A stretch of 64,000 nucleotides of DNA from Desulfovibrio aminophilus DSM 12254 (GTDB taxonomy: Bacteria > Desulfobacterota > Desulfovibrionia > Desulfovibrionales > Desulfovibrionaceae), in assembly GCF_000422565.1 (NCBI RefSeq), contig NZ_KE383875.1, positions 193,742 through 257,741 of the forward strand, read 5' to 3'. Below the pieces are notes generated by a model. It was not told where the DNA came from. It ran no database searches and was given only the letters and a program-made list of their open reading frames with translations. Below are positions 55,609 to 63,051 of this stretch, in pieces. Within the stretch, counting starts at the first letter, position 1. Each line of letters begins with the position of its first letter. Made by a program: the position numbers and the translations under genes.

Positions 55609-55643
55609 ACACCCCGAACCATATTTAAAAGTGGGAGCCGTGT

Positions 55644-56630
55644 ATGTCTAAACAAGATGTGATTGATGACCTCCTAGACTACCTTGAGAATCGGATGCAG
55701 ATGAGCCACATCTATCAGCCGCTAGTGATTCGTTGTCTTGTCGAGGCTGACGGCACGGCCACTATCAGACAGATAGCCCAAGCGTTCGTGGCCCAAGATG
55801 AGAGCCAACTCCAGTATTACGAGAAGCGAGCCAAGGAGATGCCCTTACGCGTTCTCCTCAAAAACGGAGTCATTGAACGCCAGGGCGATTTGGTCCGTCT
55901 GAAGGTGGGGAAGCTCACCTTCGAGCAAAAGGCCCAGTTGAAGATGACGTGTGAGCGAAAGATGCAGGAGTTCATCGTCAACAGGGGCCTCAAGATTTGG
56001 GACTACCGTCTACTTGATGGCCCTGTCTCTGGGACGGTCTACTTCGATGTGATGAAGGAATCTGGCGGCAAGTGTGCCCTTTGCGGAGCCACAAAAGAAT
56101 CTCGCCCACTGGACGTGGACCACATCATACCTGCCTCAAGAGGAGGGAAGTCCACCAAGGACAACCTTCAAGTTCTTTGTTTTAAGTGCAACCGCTCGAA
56201 GGGCAATCGGGATAGCACGGACTTCAGAAGCTCGACAGAGGCAGACTTTGAAACATCTTGCCCTTTCTGCTACTCAAACATGGAGAAGTCCAAGGTGGTG
56301 GAGGAGAATGGCACAGTGTACGCGGTCAAAGACGGCTGCCCAGTGTCAGAAGGACACCTTCTCATCATCCCGAAACGACACACTCGAGACTACTTCACGA
56401 TGACCACCCGGGAACGCCGTGATGCTGAAGACCTCCTTCGCGTTCTCAAAGCCCAGAAGGAACTAGAGGACAAGAGCGTCACAGGATTCAACGTGGGGAT
56501 GAACAGCGGGGAATCGGCAGGGCAAACCATCTTCCACGCTCACATCCACCTTATCCCCAGGCGAAATGGGGACACTCCGAATCCCCGGGGAGGTGTGAGG
56601 GGCGTAATCCCCGACAAGATGTCCTACTAG
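55644..56630 (+). CDS. HNH endonuclease-HIT domain fusion protein
   Basis: The 328-residue protein has three parts. Residues 1-90 look like a winged-helix region (RQIAQAFVAQDESQLQYYEKR). Residues 140-185 form an HNH nuclease: Cys144-x2-Cys147, Asp159-His160, Asn174 and Cys179-x2-Cys182-Asn183. Residues 205-328 form a HIT domain with a zinc pair (Cys206-x2-Cys209) and the histidine triad HAHIH (298-302). HIT proteins hydrolyse or transfer nucleotidyl groups. The combination suggests a nucleic-acid-targeting enzyme with a nucleotide-processing step, possibly for defence; this is not shown. ATG at 55644 follows GGGAG. It is the first gene inside the island. Confidence 0.85.
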   Translation: MSKQDVIDDLLDYLENRMQMSHIYQPLVIRCLVEADGTATIRQIAQAFVAQDESQLQYYEKRAKEMPLRVLLKNGVIERQGDLVRLKVGKLTFEQKAQLKMTCERKMQEFIVNRGLKIWDYRLLDGPVSGTVYFDVMKESGGKCALCGATKESRPLDVDHIIPASRGGKSTKDNLQVLCFKCNRSKGNRDSTDFRSSTEADFETSCPFCYSNMEKSKVVEENGTVYAVKDGCPVSEGHLLIIPKRHTRDYFTMTTRERRDAEDLLRVLKAQKELEDKSVTGFNVGMNSGESAGQTIFHAHIHLIPRRNGDTPNPRGGVRGVIPDKMSY

Positions 56631-56641
56631 GAGGTGGACCT

Positions 56642-57322
56642 ATGAGACGTTTCACCGTTCCTATCCCCCTTCTGCTCCTTTTCTCCCTCCTGGCTCTCCC
56701 CGCTTGGACGTGGCCTGGGAAGGTCATCAAGGTTGCTGATGGCGATACCCTCACGGTTTTGAGAGATGGGAGAGAACAGGTCAGGATTAGGCTGTACGGG
56801 ATTGATGCGCCGGAGAGTAAACAAGACTTCGGCACACGGTCTAAGCAATCTCTCTCGGACATGGCATACGGGCAGACCGTGGAAGTCACCCCTGTTGTCC
56901 AGGACCACTACGGACGCACAGTAGCGCATATCCAGGTTCGCGGGCAGGACGTGAGTGAAGCCCAGGTGAAAGACGGCATGGCCTGGGTATACCGGCAGTA
57001 CTGCACAGAGGCGGCCTGTAAAGATTGGCTGAGCTTAGAACAGCAAGCAAGGGACCGTAAGGCAGGGCTGTGGGCTGGCCCTTCCCCTATGCCCCCATGG
57101 GAGTGGCGACACGGCAGAGCGCAAAACGTTTCCCAAGCCGAGAAGAGCAAGGCTAAGCCTGATACTCAGCCCGGCATTGTCTATCACGGGAACGTCAGGA
57201 GCGGAGTATTCCACCGGCCAGGGTGCCAGCACTACAACTGCAAGAACTGCGTAGACGTGTTCCCGTCGAGAGAGGCGGCGATTAAAGCAGGGTACCGGCC
57301 CTGTCCGTTATGCCGCCCCTAA
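56642..57322 (+). CDS. Secreted thermonuclease-like protein (SNase fold)
   Basis: The 226-residue protein has an N-terminal signal peptide (hydrophobic MRRFTVPIPLLLLFSLLALPAW), so it is probably exported. The SNase domain shows VADGDTLTVL (Asp33, Asp35), RIRLYGIDAPE (Arg50, Asp55, Glu58) and DHYGRTVAHI (Arg92), matching the metal-binding and catalytic Arg/Glu of staphylococcal nuclease. The C-terminus (FHRPGCQHYNCKNC, then YRPCPLCRP) has paired cysteines that may bind zinc. It should cut DNA and RNA outside the cytoplasm. AGGAGG precedes ATG at 56642. Confidence 0.88.
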   Translation: MRRFTVPIPLLLLFSLLALPAWTWPGKVIKVADGDTLTVLRDGREQVRIRLYGIDAPESKQDFGTRSKQSLSDMAYGQTVEVTPVVQDHYGRTVAHIQVRGQDVSEAQVKDGMAWVYRQYCTEAACKDWLSLEQQARDRKAGLWAGPSPMPPWEWRHGRAQNVSQAEKSKAKPDTQPGIVYHGNVRSGVFHRPGCQHYNCKNCVDVFPSREAAIKAGYRPCPLCRP

Positions 57323-57325
57323 TCG

Positions 57326-57640
57326 CTAATCGTCATCCCCGTACCGATTGCCCCAGGTGTTGCCGTAAGAAGAGCCGTAGGGCGACCCATACGAGTTGGA
57401 AGGCCCATAGCCGGAGTTCGGGTAAGGGTCCTTGTACCCAGGCTGGCCGGTGTAGGGGTTCACGTTCCCCTTGGTAGACCAGTTGTTATACGGGTTGCCG
57501 TCAGGAGCCGAGCGCATATGCGGCTGAACGTAGGTCCCGTCCTTCCGGTAGTAGCCATTCACGTGCACCTTGCCACCGGCAAACACCGAAGTCGCCAGCA
57601 ATGTAATGGCTAAGCACAGCGCAATAATTAACTTTTTCAT
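57326..57640 (-). CDS. Small exported protein with DGTYVxPHxRS motif
   Basis: The 104-residue protein has a signal peptide (MKKLIIALCLAITLLATSVFAG) and a mature part with GYYRKDGTYVQPHMRSAPDGNP, NNWSTKGNVNPYTG, then a Gly/Ser/Tyr-rich tail (YGPSNSYGSPYGS). Short exported proteins with this motif occur in many proteobacteria, often on mobile DNA; their function is unknown. It ends three bases from the nuclease stop on the other strand. GGGGGG precedes the start. Confidence 0.8.
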   Translation of the reverse strand: MKKLIIALCLAITLLATSVFAGGKVHVNGYYRKDGTYVQPHMRSAPDGNPYNNWSTKGNVNPYTGQPGYKDPYPNSGYGPSNSYGSPYGSSYGNTWGNRYGDDD

Positions 57641-58041
57641 AGCGCCCCCCGAAGTTATAGCTCTTAAGTTATCTTAAGCTTCATACCGCGTCTAGGGGGA
57701 ATGAGCCCGCCGAACGCTCCCAGGCCCGCCCCCACGAGGGGAAGCGCCCTCTTCGCACTCAAAACGTACCCACTTCAGATTTTTGCGCCAAAATGGCCCT
57801 ACAATCGCTTCTAGCCTAACGGGTGAACAATCTACCGCCAAAGTAATTAGGATTGATTCTAGGCCATATTCTGCGCGAAATACGCCTACATGGATAGTGA
57901 CGAACTACCTCACCACCGCGCCACCACCGTGCCACCACCCGCGCCGTCCACGGACGCCCACCACCGTGGGTACACTTCGATGGTACCTGTCCTGTACTCT
58001 GCTCTCTATTGAAGTGTTGGTAGAGTAGGTGTAGCCAGGAT

Positions 58042-58202
58042 GGTATACATAAACTAGTACACTATGGATAGTTTATGATTGACTGTTTGAGTAACCTATG
58101 GTATTTTTGAAGAAGAATATAAAGGCATTTCTCTTTGTCTTTCTACTTCTAACAGTATGTTAACTAGAATTGTATACATCTAAGCTAACTATAGTGTATA
58201 CA
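58042..58202. repeat. GTATAC palindrome cluster
   Basis: GTATAC occurs at 58043-58048, 58172-58177 and 58196-58201. The last two are full TGTATACA (58171-58178 and 58195-58202), with centres 24 bases apart. The spacing suggests a paired binding site for a regulator or replication protein. Confidence 0.55.
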
Positions 58203-58305
58203 ATATCAGCCAACTCATTATTTCCCCATCCATAGCTATTACCTCTCCCTGCCAGTAGTCCGTACCTTTCCCGCGTCTTCCATATTAATTAGATAAGCGA
58301 CAAGG

Positions 58306-58340
58306 TATTAACTAGTCATCTGACTATTAACTAGTTAACA
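58306..58340. repeat. TTAACTAGTTAA repeat, left cluster
   Basis: A perfect 12-base palindrome TTAACTAGTTAA lies at 58327-58338, with a partial copy TTAACTAGT at 58308-58316; a weaker copy TTAACTAG lies at 58160. The 16-mer TATTAACTAGTTAACA at 58325-58340 recurs exactly at 59789-59804. Confidence 0.8.
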
Positions 58341-58596
58341 CCTCGGACAACTGTAGACCCTGCCCCTCCCCACAGGAAGGTATCTCCACGTCTTGCCCCG
58401 CGACGCTTGTGCGGGCCATTTTCCGGCACAAATTTCTGAGGCGGTAACAGTTCAGGCGGAACGTGGCTGTGTGTCCCCCGTGGGGGTCGCGCCTGGGCCG
58501 TGCGGCGGGGGTGTTACCCAGTCTAAGAGATATATAGCGCCGGTTCTTCTTGTCGGCAGGAGAGTTGCCGGGATTGTCGATACAGTATTCTTTAGA

Positions 58597-58622
58597 ATTC
58601 TGTCTTGACTTAATGTCAGAAT
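58597..58622. promoter_or_regulatory. Inverted repeat over the resolvase promoter region
   Basis: ATTCTGTC (58597-58604) and GTCAGAAT (58615-58622) form an inverted repeat with one mismatch, overlapping a TTGACT (58605-58610) that could be the -35 box of the resolvase. It could be a self-repression or res subsite. Confidence 0.4.
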
Positions 58623-58676
58623 CGTTTGTATTCATGGACCGAGCCACCACTTGATACACTCTAGGAGGCATCGGGT

Positions 58677-59381
58677 ATGAGTACTCCCGTGAAGGCTTAC
58701 GGATACGTCCGAGTCTCGGGCAAGGGACAGGTAGAGGGCGATGGGTTCCGCCGTCAGGAAGCTGAGATTCAAGCCTTTGCCCAAGCCAATGGCTATGAGG
58801 TTGTCCACGTGTACCGAGAGGAAGGCATCTCCGGGACTGCCGGGGAAGCGGACAGGCCAGCTTTCCAGGAAATGGTATCGGCAATCCTACGCAATGGGGT
58901 TCGCACGGTCATTGTAGAGGGCCTGGACAGGCTTGCCCGTAAGTACCGTATCCAAGAGACGTTGCTTATATACCTCACTTCCAAGGACATAGCCCTGATT
59001 GCCGCCAGGACAGGGGAGGACGTGACGGAAGCGGTCATGGCTGACCCAATGCGCAAGGCCCTGGTTCAGATTCAAGGCGTCTTTGCCGAGCTTGAAAAGG
59101 GGCTACTCGTTAAGAAGCTCAGGGTAGCCCGCGAGAGGATGCGCGAAGAAAAGGGGCAGTGCGAGGGGAGACATGCCTACACGCACGAAACGCTGCCAGA
59201 GGCCCTTAGAGAGGCCCTAGAGGCCATCAGGGTGATGCGTCGTACCAAGCCGGGGCAGAAGCGGAAGAGCTTCGCAGAGATGGCCAGCGTGTTGAATGCG
59301 CAAGGCTTGGTGACTGTTCAGGGGAAGCCGTTCACGGGGTACAATGTACAGGCTATATGGCGACGGCATAGGAAGCTTTAG
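58677..59381 (+). CDS. Small serine recombinase (resolvase/invertase family)
   Basis: The 234-residue protein has the serine recombinase N-terminal domain: YGYVRVSGKGQ with catalytic Ser14, FRRQEAEIQAFA, VIVEGLDRLARKY, and FAELEKGLL. The C-terminal part (KRKSFAEMASVLNAQGL, GKPFTGYNVQAIWRRH) is a helix-turn-helix-like DNA-binding region. It acts by double-strand exchange at paired sites. AGGAGG precedes ATG at 58677. The flanking TTAACTAGTTAA repeats are candidate sites. Its catalytic domain differs clearly from the large recombinase at 59926. Confidence 0.9.
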   Translation: MSTPVKAYGYVRVSGKGQVEGDGFRRQEAEIQAFAQANGYEVVHVYREEGISGTAGEADRPAFQEMVSAILRNGVRTVIVEGLDRLARKYRIQETLLIYLTSKDIALIAARTGEDVTEAVMADPMRKALVQIQGVFAELEKGLLVKKLRVARERMREEKGQCEGRHAYTHETLPEALREALEAIRVMRRTKPGQKRKSFAEMASVLNAQGLVTVQGKPFTGYNVQAIWRRHRKL

Positions 59382-59503
59382 TTTTGTTCCTCCCTCTGCG
59401 GCTATCAGTTTTTTAGCACGTTATCGCTTGCGTAAGTGAAAGCGTGATAAGTGTTTATATGCTCTCTGAATGCGTTATAGTGCCGCAAAAAGGAGATGTA
59501 GAC

Positions 59504-59773
59504 ATGGAATTCCTCCTCCAAGTCGATTGTGAAGATGGACGACAGATTGAGCTTGAGATTTCACAAAGATTTCAGACTGTGTATTCATCAGATGTAGCCA
59601 AGTATTGCCTATTCAATCGCCTCAAGCCGGACGTACTTGCTAGCTTTGAATTCGAGTATGACCTTATGAAGGAGCTTACACAGCGGCTAGAAAAGCTGTT
59701 TGAGCACGTGCCGAGCATGGATGAACTGGCGGCGATGAATGAAATGGAGTGGCTGGGGGTGTTAACTAGTTAA
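59504..59773 (+). CDS. Small protein of unknown function
   Basis: The 89-residue acidic protein (MEFLLQVDCEDGRQIELEI, then MKELTQRLEKLFEH) has no recognised family, signal peptide or membrane segment. AAAGGAG precedes the ATG at 59504 well, so I prefer it to an in-frame ATG at 59444. Its stop codon lies in a TTAACTAGTTAA palindrome (59761-59774). A recombination directionality factor is a possible role given its size and place, but nothing in the sequence shows it. Confidence 0.55.
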   Translation: MEFLLQVDCEDGRQIELEISQRFQTVYSSDVAKYCLFNRLKPDVLASFEFEYDLMKELTQRLEKLFEHVPSMDELAAMNEMEWLGVLTS

Positions 59774-59824
59774 CAGGTAACTTGGCAGTATTAACTAGTT
59801 AACAGTTTCTATTACTAGTTAACT
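59761..59824. repeat. TTAACTAGTTAA repeat, right cluster
   Basis: Two perfect palindromes (59762-59773 and 59791-59802) and a near copy TTACTAGTTAAC (59812-59823) follow the small gene. With the left cluster they bracket the resolvase and small-gene module at a distance of about 1.5 kb. Confidence 0.8.
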
Positions 59825-59925
59825 CTGCGTATGAATGGCGGTGTACATTGTCCTGTGTACGCCGCCTTTCATTCCATGTGTCCAGGGGGATTCACCACTC
59901 CTGCCACTTGGGACACTGGAGCCGT

Positions 59926-61539
59926 TCAACTCTCCGGGAACATCCCTTTTGCCGTAAGGTGAAAGGAGCTTGTCCCTCCGCTCTTCCAGTGAATAATGCC
60001 CAGGTTGCTTTCCCAATCCAACTCAATTTGAGTTGTGAGCTGTCTTAGCGCCCCATTCAGCTTTGCTCGTGCTGCTAGGACCGGCTCTGGGGCATCAGCG
60101 GATACGTAGGGGGTAGCTGAGGCCCGAGCTTCCTTAATGGCCTCTTCAAGCTCTTGAGCGGCGGCGCTTAATTGCTGGAGCTTCCCACGGAGAATAGGCC
60201 CGGTGAAGGCGCTAAGCTTCTGTAACGTCTCTTCTAAATTACGCTCAGCTTGGGTTTTCAGGTGCTCATAGTGGCGTAAGCGTTCTATCATGGTGGTTGG
60301 AGCCGGAGCCTTTGCGCGCTCTATATTTTCAAGCAGGCGACCAATTTGCTCTCTCAGTTTATCAAGCTCTGACTCATAGCCTCCATAAAGAGCTTTAAGG
60401 CGTGCTTCTTCGGAAGAGTCTACAGGGTAGTCTAGTATGATGTCGCCAACCTGCCACGGGAAATGTTCCTCAACCTCTTGGTATCGGAGAGAATGGTAAG
60501 AACAGCCTTTGCCGCTCCTAGCGCCGTTGCAAACGAGATAGCGCACACCGGCGTTTCGGGAGGTGAGAATCATTCGCTTCCCGCAACGGGGGCAGGTAGC
60601 AAGACCGCCGAAAATGTTGGGCACACCCTTGTATGCTGCGCGGCCATGTACCGGGCTCTTGGTGGCTCTGAGGGCCTGAACCCGCTGGTATGTCGTATCG
60701 TCCAGAATCGAAGGATAGAAGTCAGGGATTGGAGTCTGGGGAATCCTACGCCGTTTGCCGCCTTCCCGGCTATCAATATGCGGCGTGAATATGCCGAGTA
60801 CTGCCGGGTTGGTGAGTATTTTTACGATGTAAGATGTTTGCCATTCTTTCCCTTGGAAGTGTGGCACTTGCTCTTCATTTAGGGCTTTGGCTGTCAGGTA
60901 GGGCGACATACCATCAAGGGCCATTTGGAAAATTCGGCGGACAACCTGGGCGCGTTCCTCAATAACTTCATACTTGGTGCGGTCATCGGATAGCTTGAGC
61001 CATTGAGGGCACCAGCGGGTCATAGGCCGAAGAGCAGCAGCAGCTTTCTCGCGCATGTCTGCCCATGTTGCTCTCTGGCGGCGAGATTTGGTCAGGCTTT
61101 CATCATTCGCCCGAATCATGAGAGCAATGGACACAATTACATCAGTCGGGCTACTATTTAAACCGTCATGCGAATAGACCCGCTCATCGGCGAGGGTGAC
61201 AATAGTAATCCCGTCAGCTACTATGTTGAGGAAGAGTAATTGAGCTTCGACTACCGCTTCTCGTGTGAGGCGGTCTAAGCTTTCAATGAGTAGGTAGCTT
61301 CCTTCTGGAACTGAGCCTTGGTGGATGGCGGCAAGGAACTCACTCAGCTTACCAACGCGATGATGGCGGCCATGAAAAGCGGACAAGCCCAAGTCTTCAA
61401 AGCGCAACTCGTCATCAAGCACTAGCCCATGTCTCTTGGCGTAATCCTCGGCAAGCTTGGTTTGACGGCGAAAGCTATCTCCCTTAGCCTGCTCAGGAGT
61501 GGAGAAACGTAGGTAGGAATATGCGCGTGGCCGGGTCAT
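59926..61539 (-). CDS. Large serine recombinase (integrase)
   Basis: The 537-residue protein has the catalytic domain at the N-terminus (YLRFSTPEQ with Ser13; FRRQTKLAEDYA; LLIESLDRLTREAV). A Recombinase domain follows (YLTAKALNEEQVPHF, GKEWQTSYIVKIL). A zinc ribbon is present (CPRCGKRM then YLVCNGARSGKGC). A coiled-coil region follows (LEETLQKLSAFTG, LSAAAQELEEAIKEA). This is the layout of phage-type integrases that need only short attP and attB sites. ATG at 61539 follows AGGGGGG on the minus strand. The gene starts 62 bases inside the right end of the island, as is usual for such integrases. Confidence 0.94.
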   Translation of the reverse strand: MTRPRAYSYLRFSTPEQAKGDSFRRQTKLAEDYAKRHGLVLDDELRFEDLGLSAFHGRHHRVGKLSEFLAAIHQGSVPEGSYLLIESLDRLTREAVVEAQLLFLNIVADGITIVTLADERVYSHDGLNSSPTDVIVSIALMIRANDESLTKSRRQRATWADMREKAAAALRPMTRWCPQWLKLSDDRTKYEVIEERAQVVRRIFQMALDGMSPYLTAKALNEEQVPHFQGKEWQTSYIVKILTNPAVLGIFTPHIDSREGGKRRRIPQTPIPDFYPSILDDTTYQRVQALRATKSPVHGRAAYKGVPNIFGGLATCPRCGKRMILTSRNAGVRYLVCNGARSGKGCSYHSLRYQEVEEHFPWQVGDIILDYPVDSSEEARLKALYGGYESELDKLREQIGRLLENIERAKAPAPTTMIERLRHYEHLKTQAERNLEETLQKLSAFTGPILRGKLQQLSAAAQELEEAIKEARASATPYVSADAPEPVLAARAKLNGALRQLTTQIELDWESNLGIIHWKSGGTSSFHLTAKGMFPES

Positions 61540-61598
61540 TTGAAGCCCCCCTAGGTGAAAGGAAACCTATCAAGAGGCGTGGTCACAAATCAAGTACT

Positions 61599-63041
61599 AT
61601 GGTCATGGTCGGACTCGCGGAAGGCGCGGTGCGCGAGGCCAAGGAACGGGTCTTCGCCGCGCTCAAGAATTCCGGCTTCAGACTCCCGCCCTCGCGGATC
61701 ACCGTGAATCTGGCCCCGGCCGACGTGCGCAAGGAGGGCAGCGCCTACGACCTGCCCCTGGCCCTGGGCCTGCTGGCCGCCTCGGGCGCGTTCCCGGCCG
61801 AGCGGCTGGAGGGTTTCTTCTTCGCCGGGGAACTGTCGCTCACGGGCGAACTCAAGCCCGTGGAGGGCGTCCTGCCCCTGGCCATCCGGGCCCGCGACGA
61901 GGGCGCACGTGGCTTGGTCCTGCCCGTCGCCAACGCGGCCGAGGCCGCCGTGGTCAAGGGTCTGCCGGTGTTCGGGGCCGAGAGCCTCGGGCTGACGGTG
62001 GCCTTTCTCCTGGGCGAGGCCGAAATCGAGCCCGCGACTCTGGACATCGACACCCTCTGGGACAAGCGCCGCGACTTCCTCCTGGACTACGCCGACGTGA
62101 AGGGCCAGGAGCACGCCAAGCGGGCCATCGAGATCGCGGCCGCCGGCGGCCACAATCTCCTGTTCATCGGTCCGCCCGGCAGCGGCAAGACCATGCTGGC
62201 CCAGCGCATCCCCACGGTGCTCCCGCCGCTCAGGTTCGAGGAGGCGCTGGAGGTGACGAAGATCTACTCCGTGGCCGGGCAGCTCCCGCGCGACCAGGCC
62301 CTGATCGTGACCCGGCCCTTCCGCTCGCCGCACCACACCATTTCCGACGCCGGACTGGTGGGCGGCGGCACCTATCCCCGGCCGGGCGAGGTCTCCCTGT
62401 CCCACCGGGGCGTGCTCTTCCTGGACGAGCTGCCGGAGTTCAAGAAGCACGCCCTGGAGGTGCTGCGCCAGCCGCTGGAGGACGGGATGGTGACCATCTC
62501 GCGCGCGGCCGTGGCCCTGACCTACCCGGCGGACATCATGCTCGTGGCGGCCATGAACCCCTGCCAGTGCGGCTACCTCACCGACGACCGCCACCCCTGC
62601 ACCTGCACGCCCCAGTCCGTGCAGCGCTACCGGGCCAAGCTCTCCGGCCCGCTGCTGGACCGCATCGACCTCCAGGTGGAGGTTCCGGCCGTGCCCTACA
62701 AGGATTTGAAGGAAACGCGCGGCAGCGTGGACTCGGCCACCATGCGGGCGCGCATCGCCAAGGCCCGGTCCGTGCAGGCCGAACGCTACGGCGACAGCGG
62801 GCCGCACATCAATTCCGAGCTTTCGGGCTCGGCCCTGGAAAAGCACTGCCGCCTGTCCCGGCCGGAGCACGACTTCCTGGAGCAGGCGGTGAAGAAGCTC
62901 GGGCTCTCGGCCCGGGCCTACACGCGGGTGCTGCGCATCGCCCGGACCATCGCGGACCTGGACGGCGCGGAGACCCTGGCCGTGAACCACCTGGCCGAGG
63001 CCATCAACTACCGGAGCATGGACCGCCAGGGCCCGGCGTGA
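61599..63041 (+). pseudogene. comM: comM (yifB) 3' part, separated from its start by the island
   Basis: The frame resumes at the core (61602) as VMVGLAEGAVREAKERVFAAL and runs 479 residues to 63041. It keeps the AAA+ ATP loop FIGPPGSGKTML, LFLDELPEF (Walker B), MNPCQCGY and the C-terminal SARAYTRVLRIARTIADL of Mg-chelatase-like ComM. Only the first 32 residues are missing. The island supplies an in-frame ATG at 61599, touching the core, and another at 61521 with TAGGAAT before it, so a nearly complete protein might still be made. The 3' part carries no other lesion. Confidence 0.9.
61602..61609. other. Right attachment core (attR)
   Basis: GTCATGGT at the right junction, matching 55591-55598. 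The following bases continue comM in frame. Confidence 0.8.
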
Positions 63042-63051
63042 GGCCGCGACG

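Larger units (their letters stand above)
57641..58676. other. AT-rich gene-free kilobase of the island
   Basis: I see no supported gene here. Short open frames (57783-58028 plus; 58327-58884 minus) have no ribosome site or family sequence. The stretch is rich in A+T between 58030 and 58330 and holds TGTATACA palindromes, TTAACTAGT palindromes, a CTTAAG pair (57663-57678), and the resolvase promoter region. It may be a regulatory or origin-like region. Confidence 0.6.
55591..61609. mobile_element. 6.0-kb serine-recombinase island inserted in comM
   Basis: The two comM parts rejoin in frame if the DNA between two copies of GTCATGGT (55591-55598 and 61602-61609) is removed. The restored protein would be about 511 residues, the normal YifB length. 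The island has visibly lower G+C and mixed codon use. It carries an HNH-HIT protein, an exported nuclease, an exported small protein, a small resolvase, a small unknown gene and, adjacent to the right end, a large serine recombinase facing inward. No phage structural, replication or conjugation genes are seen. The island lacks terminal inverted repeats, as expected for serine-integrase elements. Confidence 0.9.

Noticed and set aside
55365-55643. tRNA gene as integration site
   Set aside because: No cloverleaf pattern is seen; the junctions split comM instead.
57783-58028. Short plus-strand open frame in the gene-free island region
   Set aside because: No ribosome site and biased content; translation shows no family.
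58327-58884. Minus-strand open frame over the resolvase start
   Set aside because: It overlaps the resolvase and its promoter, has low-complexity Pro/Arg content and no recognisable domain.
59444-59503. Longer start for the small island protein
   Set aside because: The ATG at 59504 has a strong AAAGGAG site at good spacing; the upstream ATG has none.
58160-59824. Possible CRISPR array from the repeated TTAACTAGTTAA motif
   Set aside because: Copies are short palindromes at irregular spacing, with a gene module between the clusters and no cas genes.
60463-60882. Plus-strand open frame inside the large recombinase
   Set aside because: Antisense to conserved recombinase sequence.
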